This document shows, in pieces, positions 22,321 to 34,660 of a stretch of DNA of 64,000 nucleotides. The DNA is from Rhabditophanes sp. KR3021. Taxonomy: Eukaryota; Nematoda; Chromadorea; Rhabditida; Alloionematidae. Below the pieces are notes generated by a model. The model was not told where the DNA came from and did no database searches. It saw only the letters and a program-made list of their open reading frames with translations. A program made the position numbers and the translations under genes. Location: contig CAUJLY010000006.1 in assembly GCA_963281155.1 (NCBI GenBank), positions 9,052,001 through 9,116,000 on the forward strand, written 5' to 3'. Position 1 is the first letter of the stretch. Each line of letters begins with the position of its first letter.

Positions 22321-25300
22321 TTTGAATATGTTTGTAATAATTATTTGTAGTAGAAGATCGAATTTATATGCATACAAATTTGTACCTAAAAATATAATAA
22401 ATCTATTAATAAAAGTAAACGTATATATTTAGATGATTAGTTTTTGGTCTCTAAACAATGCAGAGTAGCAAACACATTCTTAACACATAAACGTCATATT
22501 ACATAAACCTAGTGGTGCCTAAACTCAGAATAATGAAAGCATTATATCTACAACTTGATTATTTAATTTAATATCTTATGATCTCCTGCTTTTTGAATAG
22601 ACGTTGTTAGAGGTACTTTGTAGGATAAATAATAATATAGACACATACAATTTAATATATGACAACACCCTCTCCTATGATGTCAATTTTTGCTTACACC
22701 ACTCAAATGAATATATAATTAACTATTTAGAATGTTGGTTTCTTTTGATTTGTCATCTGTTAATTAGTTAAGCTTTAGTCTGATTGTGCCACTTTTACAG
22801 AGAGACACATCTAACCAAGCTACAATGTCACCAAAAGTGATTAGAGCAACTGTCCCACTATATACTACACATCATTTTTTGGGTACCATGTAGAGAAAAT
22901 CAAATAAGTAAAAAGAATATTGGCTTAACAAGAAATGGAAAGAGTTTAATAAATGCAAACGTCAAAATAGAGAGCTCTAAATGAAATGTCTGTTAAATGA
23001 AAGGATGTCCAGTTTTCGATTGATAAAGTCTTTACGAATAAATAGTAATTTAATATGTTGTTATGGTCAAGTCCAATTTGAATGTTTGAACTCAAACTTA
23101 GTAAATAGTGGCATTTAACTGAACAAGTAGTCAATGCTTTTTGATTTATAGTAATAACAAAGTTGGACTTTGATTTTATCATCTCAAAGCCGTAAACATA
23201 AAGTAGATAACAAAGTAAACAGAGAATGTACGTATGTTATTACTAAAATCCTTCAAGGATTATTATCAAAATAAAAGATAGGTAAGATATTTTGATTTTG
23301 CGATGGTTTCACATAAACTTTATAATAAAGACGCTTAAGTAGCCGAAAGCAATCTTTTGTCTAAATGTTTCAGAAGGCTGAGCGTGTTCTTTATGAAAGC
23401 GCTAAGCACAGCTAATTATATTAGCTTTAAACAAAATGTACTTTGGGGTGCTTACGATTGTTCTCATTACTTCTTTCATCACTGATCTTAAGAACAAACC
23501 ATCACCTAGTTTTTAATTCCTCATACAATACGAAGAAAAACCGTGCCAAATGATCGTAATAATATTATTCACGTGCATCATACCCTCCATCTACCATTTT
23601 TGAATAAAAACGAACAGACGTTTTGTTGGATGTTCACGTGTGTATGAATATATTTATCGAATTTATAGATGAAAATGATAAATAATATAAAGGTAAATAA
23701 AGTATTAAATGGCTTGGAAAAATTAACTGAGTAATTTATAATATGCACAAAATATGGATTGATCAACACTTTTATTTAGTTTTTAATAAAATTAAATATA
23801 TGAACATGAGATATCAATAAATCGGGCAGATATACATTTATGATACAATAAAAAGCATACAATTAATTAAAAAGCTTAAAGAATGGAACAAATCAAAAAA
23901 GAGAACATGAATGGGTATAAAATAAAAAGTAGCTTTATAAAACAATTTGTACAGACTTCAATATCACCACAACTATAACGACAAGCTGAAACTCTATAAT
24001 AGCATAAACGACATTGTGTCACCTAATTACACATAAATATATACTAATATATATAACTGATTAATGACCATGACAAAATAGATTAAGACAGTTGATTTTA
24101 TAGTGAATTTGGTGAGAAAATGAAATAAAAAGAATAAGCTCCTACTTTTCTATACAAATTTGTGTCATACGCCGTCACGTTATCTCAAATTAAATGAAAT
24201 AAAGAAGGCGGAAACTGAATTTAATAACCTTCTTATTATGAATCCACAAAAATGATGGTGATAAAAGCACCCAAAATAGGTATTATAATAGTTGGTGAAT
24301 GGCTGCCCAAATAGACATACACTAAGGCATCCTTGCAATCTTAATTATTTTGTTATTTAGAACTTTAAATATCCCAAAAAAGATGGACTCTGTTTTCATA
24401 AAAAATTAATAATCATAGTTTGATTATACAGCAAATGATACAATTTGATTAAATCATCTTCTTTCATACCTACCTCAACATCACTTAAACTGATAGAATA
24501 TTAATTTAAAAGCGGCTAATATACAGTGATCATAAAAAACATTAAAACATGGGGCAGATTAAAAAGATAAGAAATTCAAATTAAGATAGTAAAGACTTCA
24601 TTTTAATTAATCTTTTGAACTATTCCCAATCGGAAACAAAAAGGTGTCAACAAGGTATGTGCGTATATTTGTATGATTATGTACATCCATTTTTAGATGC
24701 TTATTCATAAAATATACACATTTATTAGTCCTTATCAGAGTATGAAATCAAGACAAAAAGAGTTTCAATATCAGCAGTATGGTAGATTTAAGGTACCAAA
24801 TATGTAAAAAATGACACTAAAATACGTCTTTATATATGGTATGTATGATTAACTTTAGGCAAAGATCCGGTTTTTTGATGCTTTATAATTTTCTAAGTAA
24901 ATGCATTTATGTAAATAAATAACCAAGCTTCCTCTAATAACAATGTTAGTGGTACAACAACAGGTCATTGCACTGATTGTTGAAGCAATTGAGAAGTTTC
25001 AAAACAAATGAAATGATTGTTTTTAGTTGGAAAATTAAACTTTATATATTTTTCTGTCACAAGCTTTGACCTAAAGCCTATTGAAACATAATAAACACAT
25101 GCATACCAGAATATTCATAATGCTTATGTCAAATATCAACATGTTTACTATTTCGATCTATTAAAATTAGCAAAATGTTTTTACTCTTTGCCAATTTAAC
25201 ATTAAATTTTGGTATGAAGAATAATAATTGATACAGATCAATCCTTTTTGTTTAGTGCAAACATTCCATAGTATAGTGATGTCAAAGAGCATTTTTTACA

Positions 25301-25743
25301 TTCATTGGAGTCTCAATTGAACTCGTCACCCAAACAAACAAAGCAAAAAATGAAAATCTTCTTAGTCTAGAGGAATTAAATGTTCATTTGTTAGTATTCA
25401 AAACAAGTTATTAATCAAAATATGACGGTGTGAGCATTTAAAAAAAATAAAATGTCGTCATTTCCCTTTTGAATTATCAATATATTTTGAAACATCCAAC
25501 CAAAGAAGTAACAAAAACATGAATTTGTTCTAATTCGAATCATCTGTTGAAATTAAATTCAAAAATTTAACACAATACCAATCATGTTTGGTTAAACATC
25601 AACGATTATGATATCGGGTGTGATCATGGACAAAGTATGTTTTTTGGACGTGTAGTACCGATTGTACCGCACACTTCCATAGTCATTTGTTAATAATTTT
25701 AATATTAATCAAAATATGACGACCTGTTGCCACGAATTGTTAA
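22321..25743. other. Intergenic, very A+T-rich
   Basis: Upstream region of the PKG-like kinase. No cyclic-nucleotide-binding signature, no convincing exon, no RNA gene. Frames at 22946..23182 and 23578..23769 have A+T-driven composition and are not called. Confidence 0.5.
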
Positions 25744-25947
25744 TCATGATAATTGATAGCACCCAAACACAGTCTGAACACGATGCAAATCAAAAACGAC
25801 TTGACAAGACAAATTAGATAGAATTAAAGCGAAGGGGGATTCAGTTATCTTTTTAATAAGGTTATCTAAAACGTCTTTGCTTCGATTAAGGAGATTGTGG
25901 ATGAATCGTAATGTGCAAAGATCAGACATGATATAGTTAATGGCCAT
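25744..25947 (-). CDS. Candidate small ORF, 67 aa, family unknown
   Basis: An open frame from ATG (25945-25947) to stop with less A+T-rich composition than its flanks. A splice-acceptor-like gtttgtctgtag directly abuts the ATG, so it could be a trans-spliced short gene or a terminal exon. The peptide contains SDLCTLRFIHNLLNRSKDVL and is not recognised. It lies downstream of the 51-aa gene on the same strand. No further exon could be linked. Low confidence. Confidence 0.25.
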   Translation of the reverse strand: MAINYIMSDLCTLRFIHNLLNRSKDVLDNLIKKITESPFALILSNLSCQVVFDLHRVQTVFGCYQLS

Positions 25948-26493
25948 CTACAGACAAACTTTGAATTATGCTTGAACTCATCTATACAACAAATTAAAAT
26001 AAAAGCTAATACAAATGTACAAAGAACAATCAACATTATATAGAAGCTTTGTACAGTTAAAACATTTGCTAAAGAAGTTAATATTCCGGAAGCCTATTCA
26101 CAATGAATCAGAATTAAACAAAAAATGAACTAAGATTTAAAACATTTTGCAACAAACAAATTTGATTTTTTTACTTAACTGAACGATCAAACTAGACGAT
26201 GATGATTGTCTTCATCCACATGTGTGAGGAACTTGCAAGCTTCTTGAAAGCAAACTGGTCACCATGCTAAATCTTAATAGAAGCAGGAGCAGGTTTGAAT
26301 TTGTTTTGCTATTTGATTTTGAAAAAGCTGGGGTACAAAATATTGGATTAATAAATGGTTTTGAGTATTTGAATAGTGTAAGTACATTTATATATCCCAC
26401 TTAATGTAGTATACAGTTCAATAAAATTGAATATCACTAACTAATTAATCAAAAATGATTTTTTAAAGCTGTTAAATACTTTTAAAAACTTGT
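25948..26493. other. Spacer with possible alternative 3' exon
   Basis: Within it, an acceptor-like gtaccccag precedes a 42-codon frame that ends at 26212 (FSKSNSKTNSNLLL..QVPHTCG). Its phase matches the internal GAAG|gtaaaac donor of the upstream 51-aa gene, so it could be an alternative terminal exon. Otherwise nothing is seen. Confidence 0.3.
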
Positions 26494-26743
26494 TTATCTC
26501 TTGCGACAAGTTTTACCTTCGCCTGATGGTCTTTGTCGTCGAAATGAAAATGCTGTATATGAAGGCTCCAAAATATCTATTCCGCAACATATCAAGGGTA
26601 AATGAGTCTTACAGGAATACATTAATCCAATTTATTTCATAAAAATCAAAAGAACATATGATTTGAGAGTGGGTGTAAAGACAAAACATATCTGTCTTTA
26701 CCTGTAAACAACCTTTATACCTTGCTCTACTACCATCACCCAT
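26494..26743 (-). CDS. Small basic Cys-containing protein, 51 aa, family unknown
   Basis: Two exons (minus), 26702..26743 and 26494..26607, join in phase 0 across a 94-bp intron with good donor (gtaaag) and acceptor (cctgtaag). A strong acceptor (gtaatgtcag, AG at 26760-26761) lies 16 nt before the ATG and suggests trans-splicing. The product starts MGDGSRARYKGCLQ, has LICCGIDILEP in the middle and ends in a basic tail (FRRQRPSG.., KTCRKR). I do not recognise it. It lies about 290 bp after the stop of the LIM gene on the same strand, a spacing compatible with an operon. A GAAG|gtaaaac donor near its end may lead to an alternative C-terminus. The opposite strand is also open over exon 2, so the assignment is tentative. 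Confidence 0.45.
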
Positions 26744-27052
26744 TTCACTGCTAATGATGCTGACATTACCAATTAATAAAAATACCACGACAAATATACT
26801 TGATCATTTATTAAATAACCGAATAAAAATTGATTTACCTTAACTTACTTTTGTTTGTTGTGTAGATGTTAAGTTGATTAATTTGAACAAAATGAATAAT
26901 TATATATATTTATATATCGTACAATATATGATTAAAAGATTGTTAAAAATTTTATATATTATAGCAAGGTCATCTTTGATATTTGAATTAAACGAAAAAA
27001 AGCTTTTTGGTATTTATAAAAGAAATGCTTGGTGGTGGTTTCCTTTTAGGTG

Positions 27053-27400
27053 TCAATTGGGAGCAGCAGGACGCATCAAGTTATGTGGATATTCTCCTTT
27101 TGTTTTGGGACTGAACAAGAGATTTGAACGATGTGGAATTGGATCGTGGGGTCCGGGGGATGGTACATGCCCTGCACAGTATACCTAAACAAGTTAATTA
27201 TTAACTATATTCCTTACTTTGGAAAGTACCTCTAAGTCTTGTGCGTCGTTGCGATTATTATGATACGTTTTTAATGAAAGCCTAGATCCACAAATCCAAC
27301 ACTTAAAGCATCCTTTATGGAATAAAGATCCATCTTTAAGTGGCCCTACCTTATCATTGAAGTAAGTAGGTCGTTTACAACGGAAGCAGGGCTCCTTCAT
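27053..27400 (-). CDS. Single LIM-domain protein
   Basis: Exons (minus) 27230..27400 and 27053..27184 join in phase 0 across a 45-bp intron; 100 aa as read. One complete LIM zinc-finger pair is visible: CFRC (Cys 5, 8), H and C in LFHKGCFKCWIC (residues ~28-36), and VYCAGH completing the second finger. The N-linker KRPTYFNDKVGPLKDGS and LKTYHNNRND are reminiscent of the LIM domain of nematode/insect LIM-transglutaminase (hillarin/ltd-1-like) proteins, but no transglutaminase domain is seen downstream, so that link is inference. After the LIM come ~37 residues (GPHDPIPHRS.. to MRPAAPN) and TGA. No GT donor exists near the end, so the stop is taken as real. An acceptor (ttttag) sits 1 nt before the ATG, so an upstream exon or trans-splicing are both possible. 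Confidence 0.8.
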
Positions 27401-27854
27401 TCTAAAACAAAATTCATTTTGTTGGATTAATTTTTAATTTAAAACGAAGATGACATAATGAGTTATTTATAGAATGTAGCGTAACATAGTATTAATAGAT
27501 TTAAAAACAGTAGACCCTTTAATGGTACCGGAAGTATATCCGGCTTGCTCTTTAATATGATCTTGATTCGTGTGAAAAAATATGTTTACTGCAAAATGAA
27601 ATAACAATCTCTCTCTTTTTTGCTTATATGTGTTTAAAAGAAAAAAGAGCGATTTCAGCTTTGACAAAAGAATGAATAAAGTTTTTGTATTAATATTTGA
27701 AAATTGAGACACTTTCAGGATAAATTAAAGCATAATCATCTATTAACGACATCAAAAATGCATCTATAATTTTGTTGATAAAGGAAGAAGGTGTATGTTT
27801 GTGTATATTATATATATTAGTGAGGACCGCAAAATATTAAAAATTTAATGAATT

Positions 27855-27872
27855 CTATGTCCCGGGACATAG
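27855..27872. repeat. Perfect 18-bp palindrome
   Basis: ctatgtcccgggacatag is identical to its reverse complement and contains a G+C-rich core in very A+T-rich DNA. It may be a dimeric protein-binding site; function unknown. Confidence 0.6.
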
Positions 27873-28948
27873 TAAATTGTTTGTCTGATTGTATGGTATT
27901 GAATTGTTATTAAGGTAAAAAATGTGCGGATATATTGTGGTGGTTTATTGAAGATGGTTGGAATGAGAACAGGGAAGATAATGTATGTATATTTGATGTT
28001 GATTAACTACTGGAGAAGAAAAGGAAGAAGGTACAATTTTGAGTCTACAAAAATGATATCTACGCAATTTTCAGTGGGTGGTAAATGTTAAAGTGAAAAA
28101 ATATATAATTCTAATATTGTATCGAATCGCTTCAACCCTCGCTCTCTCTTTTTAACGGGAAGAGTAAAATATAAACATATATTTATAAAGGAGTTTGATT
28201 ATTTAGGTTGTGGATGCAAGCATCATCCAGGTTGAACAAAGATTTACATTACAAATATGTTTACGGAATTGTTTAAGTTATAAATCTAGATAAAGCAACA
28301 TTTTTAAAACTCAAGAATAAATATATACATAAATATGTGTATGCTTGAGCATGGAATGTTTAATAAATAAGCTTCAATAGGAGCATAACTTTTTTAAATA
28401 ATATTAATGGATAGTAATATGAAAAATATTCCAAAGTGTAGATCTGCAATAAATACGTAATAAAGTTAAATTGGTGAAATTTAAAAATTTATTCAACCTA
28501 AATAAAAAGGCTAGAAGATGAAGTTAAAAGTTGTATTAATAGGTATAAGTAACGTTCTCAATAGTGAAAATAAATATTAAGTATATTTAAAGTTCGAGCG
28601 AAATTTTCTCTTGAACGCAATCTTTAGTTTAGGTAATATGCAAAAGAGAGGTTGGTACTGAATAAGAAGATGATGAGGTAAAAAGTTGATAATGAGCTAT
28701 AATAAAAGTCTAAAAGATAGTGTAATATCTTTCAAATTAAACTCCAAGTTCTTATAGAATCTCATTTGTGCGTGTGTGTAGTGTTGTAGTAGTGATGATA
28801 TATACTTAAAATTAAATCAAACGAAGTTGAGTTAACGAAACACAGAATTGTTATTTAAAAATGTCAAGTATTTGTATGTTGTATATTTCAGATTATGATT
28901 TTGATCTGGAGAGAATGTCACAAAAGTGGGAATACTTGATTGAGAATT

Positions 28949-29066
28949 GGGATTTAGATGATAAAAGCTAATATTGTGGACATGTGTAAAATATGGAGTA
29001 TATTTATGGGATTTAGGTGATGAAAGCCAATATTGTGGAAATGTGTAAAATGTAGGGTATATTTAA
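28949..29066. repeat. Two-copy tandem repeat, 59-bp period
   Basis: gggatttagatgataaaagc.. (from 28949) recurs as gggatttaggtgatgaaagc.. (from 29008), with about nine mismatches across the unit. Non-coding. Confidence 0.75.
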
Positions 29067-31610
29067 TTTACGTAAAGTAAGTTATGAAATAAAATTGGTG
29101 GTTTGAAGAAAAGTGGTAAAATTATTAGAAATTTGTTGCTTTAACTGAAGCTAAAACGTTAAGGTTCAGCCTCAAAACTAGTCCAATATTTTTTGATGAA
29201 GAATCCAGTCAAGGTAACATATGTGTGATAATAAATGCATATGTACTAAGTATGATTGTTACAAAAGTTTTTTTGCAATTTAAGCGTAACTTAAAACATT
29301 AATATTTGAATAAATGATCTAAGATTCCAGAGCTTTTACCGAAACAAATCCGCATACCAAACTAGCTTCTTTCTTTTTGACGGGACATACAGCGTCAAAT
29401 TTAAATCAAATCAAACAAGATATTATTGAACTGTAAAAATGTATGTTTATATTTTTAAATTACTTAAAAAATACTCGAGACTTTTTGTTTAGGAGTGTAT
29501 TGTATAATAATGCATTATTTACCGATTGGATAAGAGTTGAGTTTATTAATAAAATAAAATCACGTAACATGAGTGACATTTCAAAGACGATCAAATTTGT
29601 TTGGTATGTATATTAATTTGTATAATATGATGCCACCAAAGAAAAGTTTATTTAAATACACTTGAACAGACAATGGATGAGTACATATTTTCCATGTAAA
29701 AAGTTTACAAAAAGAAGCGTATATGTGTATCTATATCAAATATGATTGATCCTATAAATAGATGTCTATTTAAATGCATATTTAAGTAGACTTCTTCTCT
29801 TCAATATTTATTTGTGTATCTTTTTGTACCAGTCCTTGCTTATTAATATATGTTGTCTAATGAGGTGATTGAGTCACCTAAAAGAAATTGATCGAGTAAA
29901 AATTTAAAAGAATATTTATTTCATTATTTCTTAACTAAATAAAAAATAATTGTATTTTATTTATCGCAAAAGAGGTATTATTTGCTGAGTGCAAATATAA
30001 AGTATATACAAATTTATTCACAAATACTAATTTACTAAACATAACGTGTCTTAATAAAGTTATTTTTAGACCCGAATAATTCACTTCCGGGTTTAACGAG
30101 TCTGATCAAGATTTGAGTGTATGTGTGTGATGAATCAACTCGGTTTTTGATTTTATTTATTAAGTCCATTTTATCTTTTTTTACTCTTTTATTCTCAATG
30201 ATATCTTTTCAAATAAAAATTGGAAAATCTGTTTTGTCAGAAATCATTCATTTTTTGATTCTATAAATAACTTCAATAATAAAGATATCTAATATTGTTT
30301 CATTTTCTTGGATATGTAAACTTATTATTGTTTATTTTTCTTGATGCATATTGTCAAACAGCATTGCTTTGTCAATTAAACTATTCTTGAAGCATGTGAT
30401 CTGTTTACACATTTTGTTTTGTATTCTTTGTTGAACCAAAGTTTAAATTAAATGTCCACATAATTATGAGTGCTGCACTTTTACCCTGATTCATTGGATA
30501 TATATTTAGTTCTATATTTAGCTTCTCTGAATCAATTTATTTATTTTACTATTAGCATGACAATAGATGCATAAATATGTAAAGTCTTTTTTAGTTGTTG
30601 ATGAGTGAGTAACTTTTGGTAAAGTTAATTTATATAAATATGTGCTTTGTAAAGATTGCAGTGATTAGAAGAAACATTGTAGATGCTTACTACACAAGCA
30701 TTCATATCAACCTATATCTCACCACAAACACCTAGCTATTGCGCAGTTCTTTTCTCTATTTTCAATCAAAAACACCCATTTAGTTATTAGTGGGTCTGTT
30801 GATTATTTGAACAAAAAATCGGTGCAACCAAAGATAGGGGTACTAAAAATGTTGATGCTGACTGTACTTATGTTTAAATAAAATCTGTGACAAATCAACT
30901 AGACTCAGTTTGTCTTGTATATTCAATGAAGCTACAGTTAAAACTAATGAATGAATATATACTAGTGATACGAGAGTTAAAACTGATCGACGAAGGTGAA
31001 TAAAAATGATTGAGTTAGAGAGAATTATAGAATGAAGGAGAATGAGATTGAGTCAAAGTTTTGATGATTGTCCAAATACTCGGTATAAAACCAATATCAA
31101 TCCATCTTTATTATTTTATCTCCAATCGTGCCATAACTTCACACCCAATAAAGACTTCCTCAATTATTTTATGTAATTTGTGTATAGTATTTTTATTAGC
31201 CATTCACGTCATTTTATTTCATTTATATGCAAAATACACATGTCATATTTATATTCATTTAGTGGCTATTATGATAACACTTATTTGTTTCCTTTTCGAA
31301 ATGATTATAAACAAAATAGTTTATATAAAATGTATTAATCATTCTCCAACAATTGGACTCGGTGTTTGGTTTTGAAATACGAAATTATTCTTTGCCAGCT
31401 AGTCAGCTAAATCCTTTTCTTTTTTTGCCTATCCTTTTAATTACAAAATATTTAATTTTGGTATCGACATATGACAACTTTAACGCGATAAAAAAATCAA
31501 ACCTTATGTTTATCTTTTTTGTTTCTTGTTATAGTCTCTTTACGTGTTTCCAACAAAATACTTATTTACACACATATCAGCGAGTGTACTTTCGGTTGAG
31601 GGCTAGTAGT

Positions 31611-32495
31611 ATGAATCAAGACGGATTTATGGAATCTTCGTCTCCTGAAACAACTCATACAAGTGACTTCGCAGCCGAGTACCACAAAACGTTAGCTAAC
31701 AGCAATAGCTTTGGAGCAGGTTTATCTGGAAGTCAAAAAAATAAACGAAATGTCAACTTTACCGACTTACAAACAACTCTTCCCCTATATCAGTCAATAG
31801 TTCAAAATCAGTCAGAGGAAGAAAACCAGCAAACATTATACAGTGCTCAAATTGGTGCTGAAATAATGGGTGAAGCTGTTGCTATCGAATATATTCAAAG
31901 GATGAAAACATGGTGTCCGCCACAGTGTTTTGAAGTCTTCTTTGGAGATGTCATGGACTTACCTATAGAATTCATGAAAATTAACCAACTAATTTTGGCA
32001 CAGGGAGGCAGCTGCTATGGGGGAAATATATTTAAAGTTCAAAAATATTTATTGGCTATTCCGCCTCTACTCGTTAAGAAGGGTTTCCTTGCACCTGCTG
32101 CCCTTACTAATTCATGTATTTGGGATAATTGGTTGAAGGACTTAGCTTTTCAATTGAATCCACCAGAATGGCAGGCCTTTTGGTATATTTATACACATGT
32201 GTTCGGGTTGAGAAGTCTGCCCATTCAGCTTATTTCATTTTTCAATGTGTTTGCTCAAAATCAGCGATTCGAAAAGGTTCCCATTGAGCAAGTTATTATG
32301 AATGCTTCGATGAATCCGGCATTTCAAAGCTACACAGACGAATATTTAAAGACGACTAAAGTTGATGAAGGTGATGTGGTGGAAATTGGGCAATCCAGTT
32401 CATCTTTTTTCCTTGGCGCCACTGATAATTCATCATCCAGCCGCCACATCAATTTTAGTGTATCGATGGTTTACATTGAAAAACGTATGTTTTAA
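31611..32495 (+). CDS. Orphan 294-aa protein or long alternative first exon
   Basis: A single open exon with codon use and composition clearly unlike the A+T-rich flanks. I chose ATG 31611 (MNQDGFMESSSPETTH); the frame stays open upstream to an acceptor at 31532, and further methionines there lie in A+T-rich sequence. The first ~85 residues are Ser/Thr/Asn/Gln-rich and probably disordered. Residues ~90-265 look globular and helical: GAEIMGEAVAIEYIQRMKTW, WCPPQCFEVFFGDVMDLPIE, WDNWLKDLAFQLNPPEWQAF, FGLRSLPIQLISFFNVFAQN. The last ~30 are Ser-rich. No family, signal peptide or membrane segment is recognised. Near the end, AAAC|gtatgt (32484/32485) is a plausible donor in phase 1, the phase of the kin-1 first exons downstream on this strand. 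It could therefore be an independent gene or an N-terminal exon of kin-1. Confidence 0.7.
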   Translation: MNQDGFMESSSPETTHTSDFAAEYHKTLANSNSFGAGLSGSQKNKRNVNFTDLQTTLPLYQSIVQNQSEEENQQTLYSAQIGAEIMGEAVAIEYIQRMKTWCPPQCFEVFFGDVMDLPIEFMKINQLILAQGGSCYGGNIFKVQKYLLAIPPLLVKKGFLAPAALTNSCIWDNWLKDLAFQLNPPEWQAFWYIYTHVFGLRSLPIQLISFFNVFAQNQRFEKVPIEQVIMNASMNPAFQSYTDEYLKTTKVDEGDVVEIGQSSSSFFLGATDNSSSSRHINFSVSMVYIEKRMF

Positions 32496-34509
32496 CCTTT
32501 AAATAAAAACTAAAAATTTTTTACCTAAAATTATTACAAAAAATTATCACTAAATATGACAAAATATTACTAAATATAAGTTGGAGAGAGTGTGTATGTC
32601 AAAGTTCAAAAGTATGGTAAAATAAAACTAATTAGACTAAAAATATTTCAACTATTTTAATGACAAATTAAAAGAGTGTCATGATAAACGTTACAACCAA
32701 GGCTTTAATAAAAAATTATTAATTAATCAAAAACATGTTGTCGGTTGTCTCTTTAAGTATATTGGTAGATATTTTAATTTCTATTATACAAGTTTATTAT
32801 TTTATTCACTACTTGGTACTGGGGATAAGAATCACTTCGTAATCAGTATTTGTGATAATAATATTACCACAAACATTTTAATAAATTACTATATATAAAT
32901 ACATAATTTGATGAAGTCAAACAAAAAGTTACGTTTTGGTATGATAATAACTTTTGGTTTAATTATGATATTATTAGACGCCAATTTATTTCATCGGCCT
33001 TCTTCATATTTTTCAAATCATTTTTCCCTTTTAATTACCAATTACCAAATTATTCGGAATTTGTACCAAAATGGTTTGCGTTTTTTAAATAACCAATATT
33101 TACATCGCATCTTTTCTTCTTACAAGCCAATGGATAAGAATAAAAGTTTAGACAACAACTGTTATCAAATAAATGGCCTAAAGCTTTATTTAGCAAAAAT
33201 TGTTGTTTGTAGCTATTATTCTTCTTTACAAATTTAACAAAATAAGCATAATGATTACGGCACAAATAATTAAATACAACTCTGTTTATATGTATATTAT
33301 GTTGTCTGGAACCATTAATAGTATAATTGGTACAGCCAAATCAGCCTAACTATTTCCTTTTTTTAGCCTTACCATCTCGCATATTTCCCAACTTCGTTTA
33401 TTTATTAAAAAATTAGCATAATTTGGCAGTGATCCTTATTATCTGGCAACAATTAAGTTTATTTATGCATTATATTACATAGACTACACACTAGACATGT
33501 TTTCTTTTATTAATATAATTTAATATTTATTGAATTTTAATGTTAATAACAACATAATTAAATGACAATCACTTTGTCACAACAATCAGTGATCTTGATG
33601 ATTTAATAGGTTTATATGTCTTTTGGAACAACTCATATTAATAAATGGGATATAGATACACTTATATAAAGTAGATAAATGTTCATTCCCAGTCAAAGAA
33701 TGCTTTCCTCAATTTGTGGCGTATCATATTCGAGCCCTAATATTGCCCAATTATCTCTTAGGCTTTATCTCCTCAATTTCCCATTGTCTCATAAATATAT
33801 TTTGTCTTTATATTCAAGATTTTAACTGACTAACTTTTATTTTTAAATTCTATGTGGTTATGCCAATTCAATGTTTACCACGGCCCAATAATGTTTTGAG
33901 TTGTTGCTGGAGAATAAGCTAAATCTTTCTGTATGTGTATCATTATCATCATCAATTGCAATATAGATAATTTAGATGGCGTCTGTTAACTTTTGTCCTG
34001 AACAAAAACATCATTTCAAAGTAAAGACATACACATACATACTACTTTTTAGATATGATGCCATTGATCCTTAATAGAATGAACTAAAAAAATAAAAAGC
34101 AAGGTATTATTAACACACACATTCACTTCATTTATCACGCCAAATTTTTTCTCATCTTAAGTCAAAGGATACGAGCAATATATATGCTTATTAGCTTCAT
34201 CATTTACCTCTTTCACCTTTCTGATCATCAACAATTACCTACTTTGCTGATTTTACTGATTTTTTGTTCAGTTTATGTCTATGGTAGACATAACATATCT
34301 CATTCAACAAACACCACAAACACAGACCAAACTAATTTTTGACTACAATCTAACTATTTACATCATTGTCTTTTTGTCCAATTAATTGTCTCGACTAGTT
34401 AAATATAATTAAAATTCATTTCAAAGTGTTGTCTTCGGCACATCATTTACTAATCGTTCAAAAGCTGTTTCTACCCAAATTTAACAAACATCCCCTTTAT
34501 TTGGTAAAT
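32496..34509. other. A+T-rich spacer
   Basis: Open frames on both strands near 32908..33265 are A+T-driven and without splice support. No feature is called. Confidence 0.4.
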
Positions 34510-34660
34510 ATGGGAAACAATTCGTCAAGCTCGTCAAGTTCGATCTCCAACAATAACGTTATAGACAAATCTGGGCCTCCTAGAAAACAACCCGCTCAAA
34601 GTTATGGTGGTGAATCATCTTCCTCGTCTTTTACCAATTCCTCTTATCAAGCCAGCAACG
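34510..34660 (+). CDS. kin-1: Alternative first exon of PKA catalytic subunit: predicted N-myristoylated form
   Basis: Encodes 50 residues plus one base, beginning MGNNSSSSSSSISNNN. MGNxxSS fits an N-myristoylation signal, like the MGNAAAAKK start of vertebrate C-alpha1. It ends at a good donor (AACG|gtgagc) in phase 1, exactly the phase needed for the common exon at 51132 and giving Val at the junction, as in the vertebrate SVKEFL. There is no acceptor near the ATG, so a promoter of its own is inferred. The splice distance to the common exon is ~16.5 kb. Confidence 0.75.

Larger units (their letters stand above)
27401..31610. other. Long A+T-rich intergenic region
   Basis: Between the LIM gene (-) and the + strand locus. 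It holds a perfect 18-bp palindrome and a two-copy 59-bp repeat (listed separately). No convincing exon was found. A good acceptor cttgttatag (AG at 31531-31532) lies upstream of the orphan reading frame that follows, and the frame is open from there. Confidence 0.5.

Noticed and set aside
32908..33265. Overlapping open frames on both strands, one with a hydrophobic N-terminus
   Set aside because: Composition matches flanking non-coding DNA; no splice or homology support.
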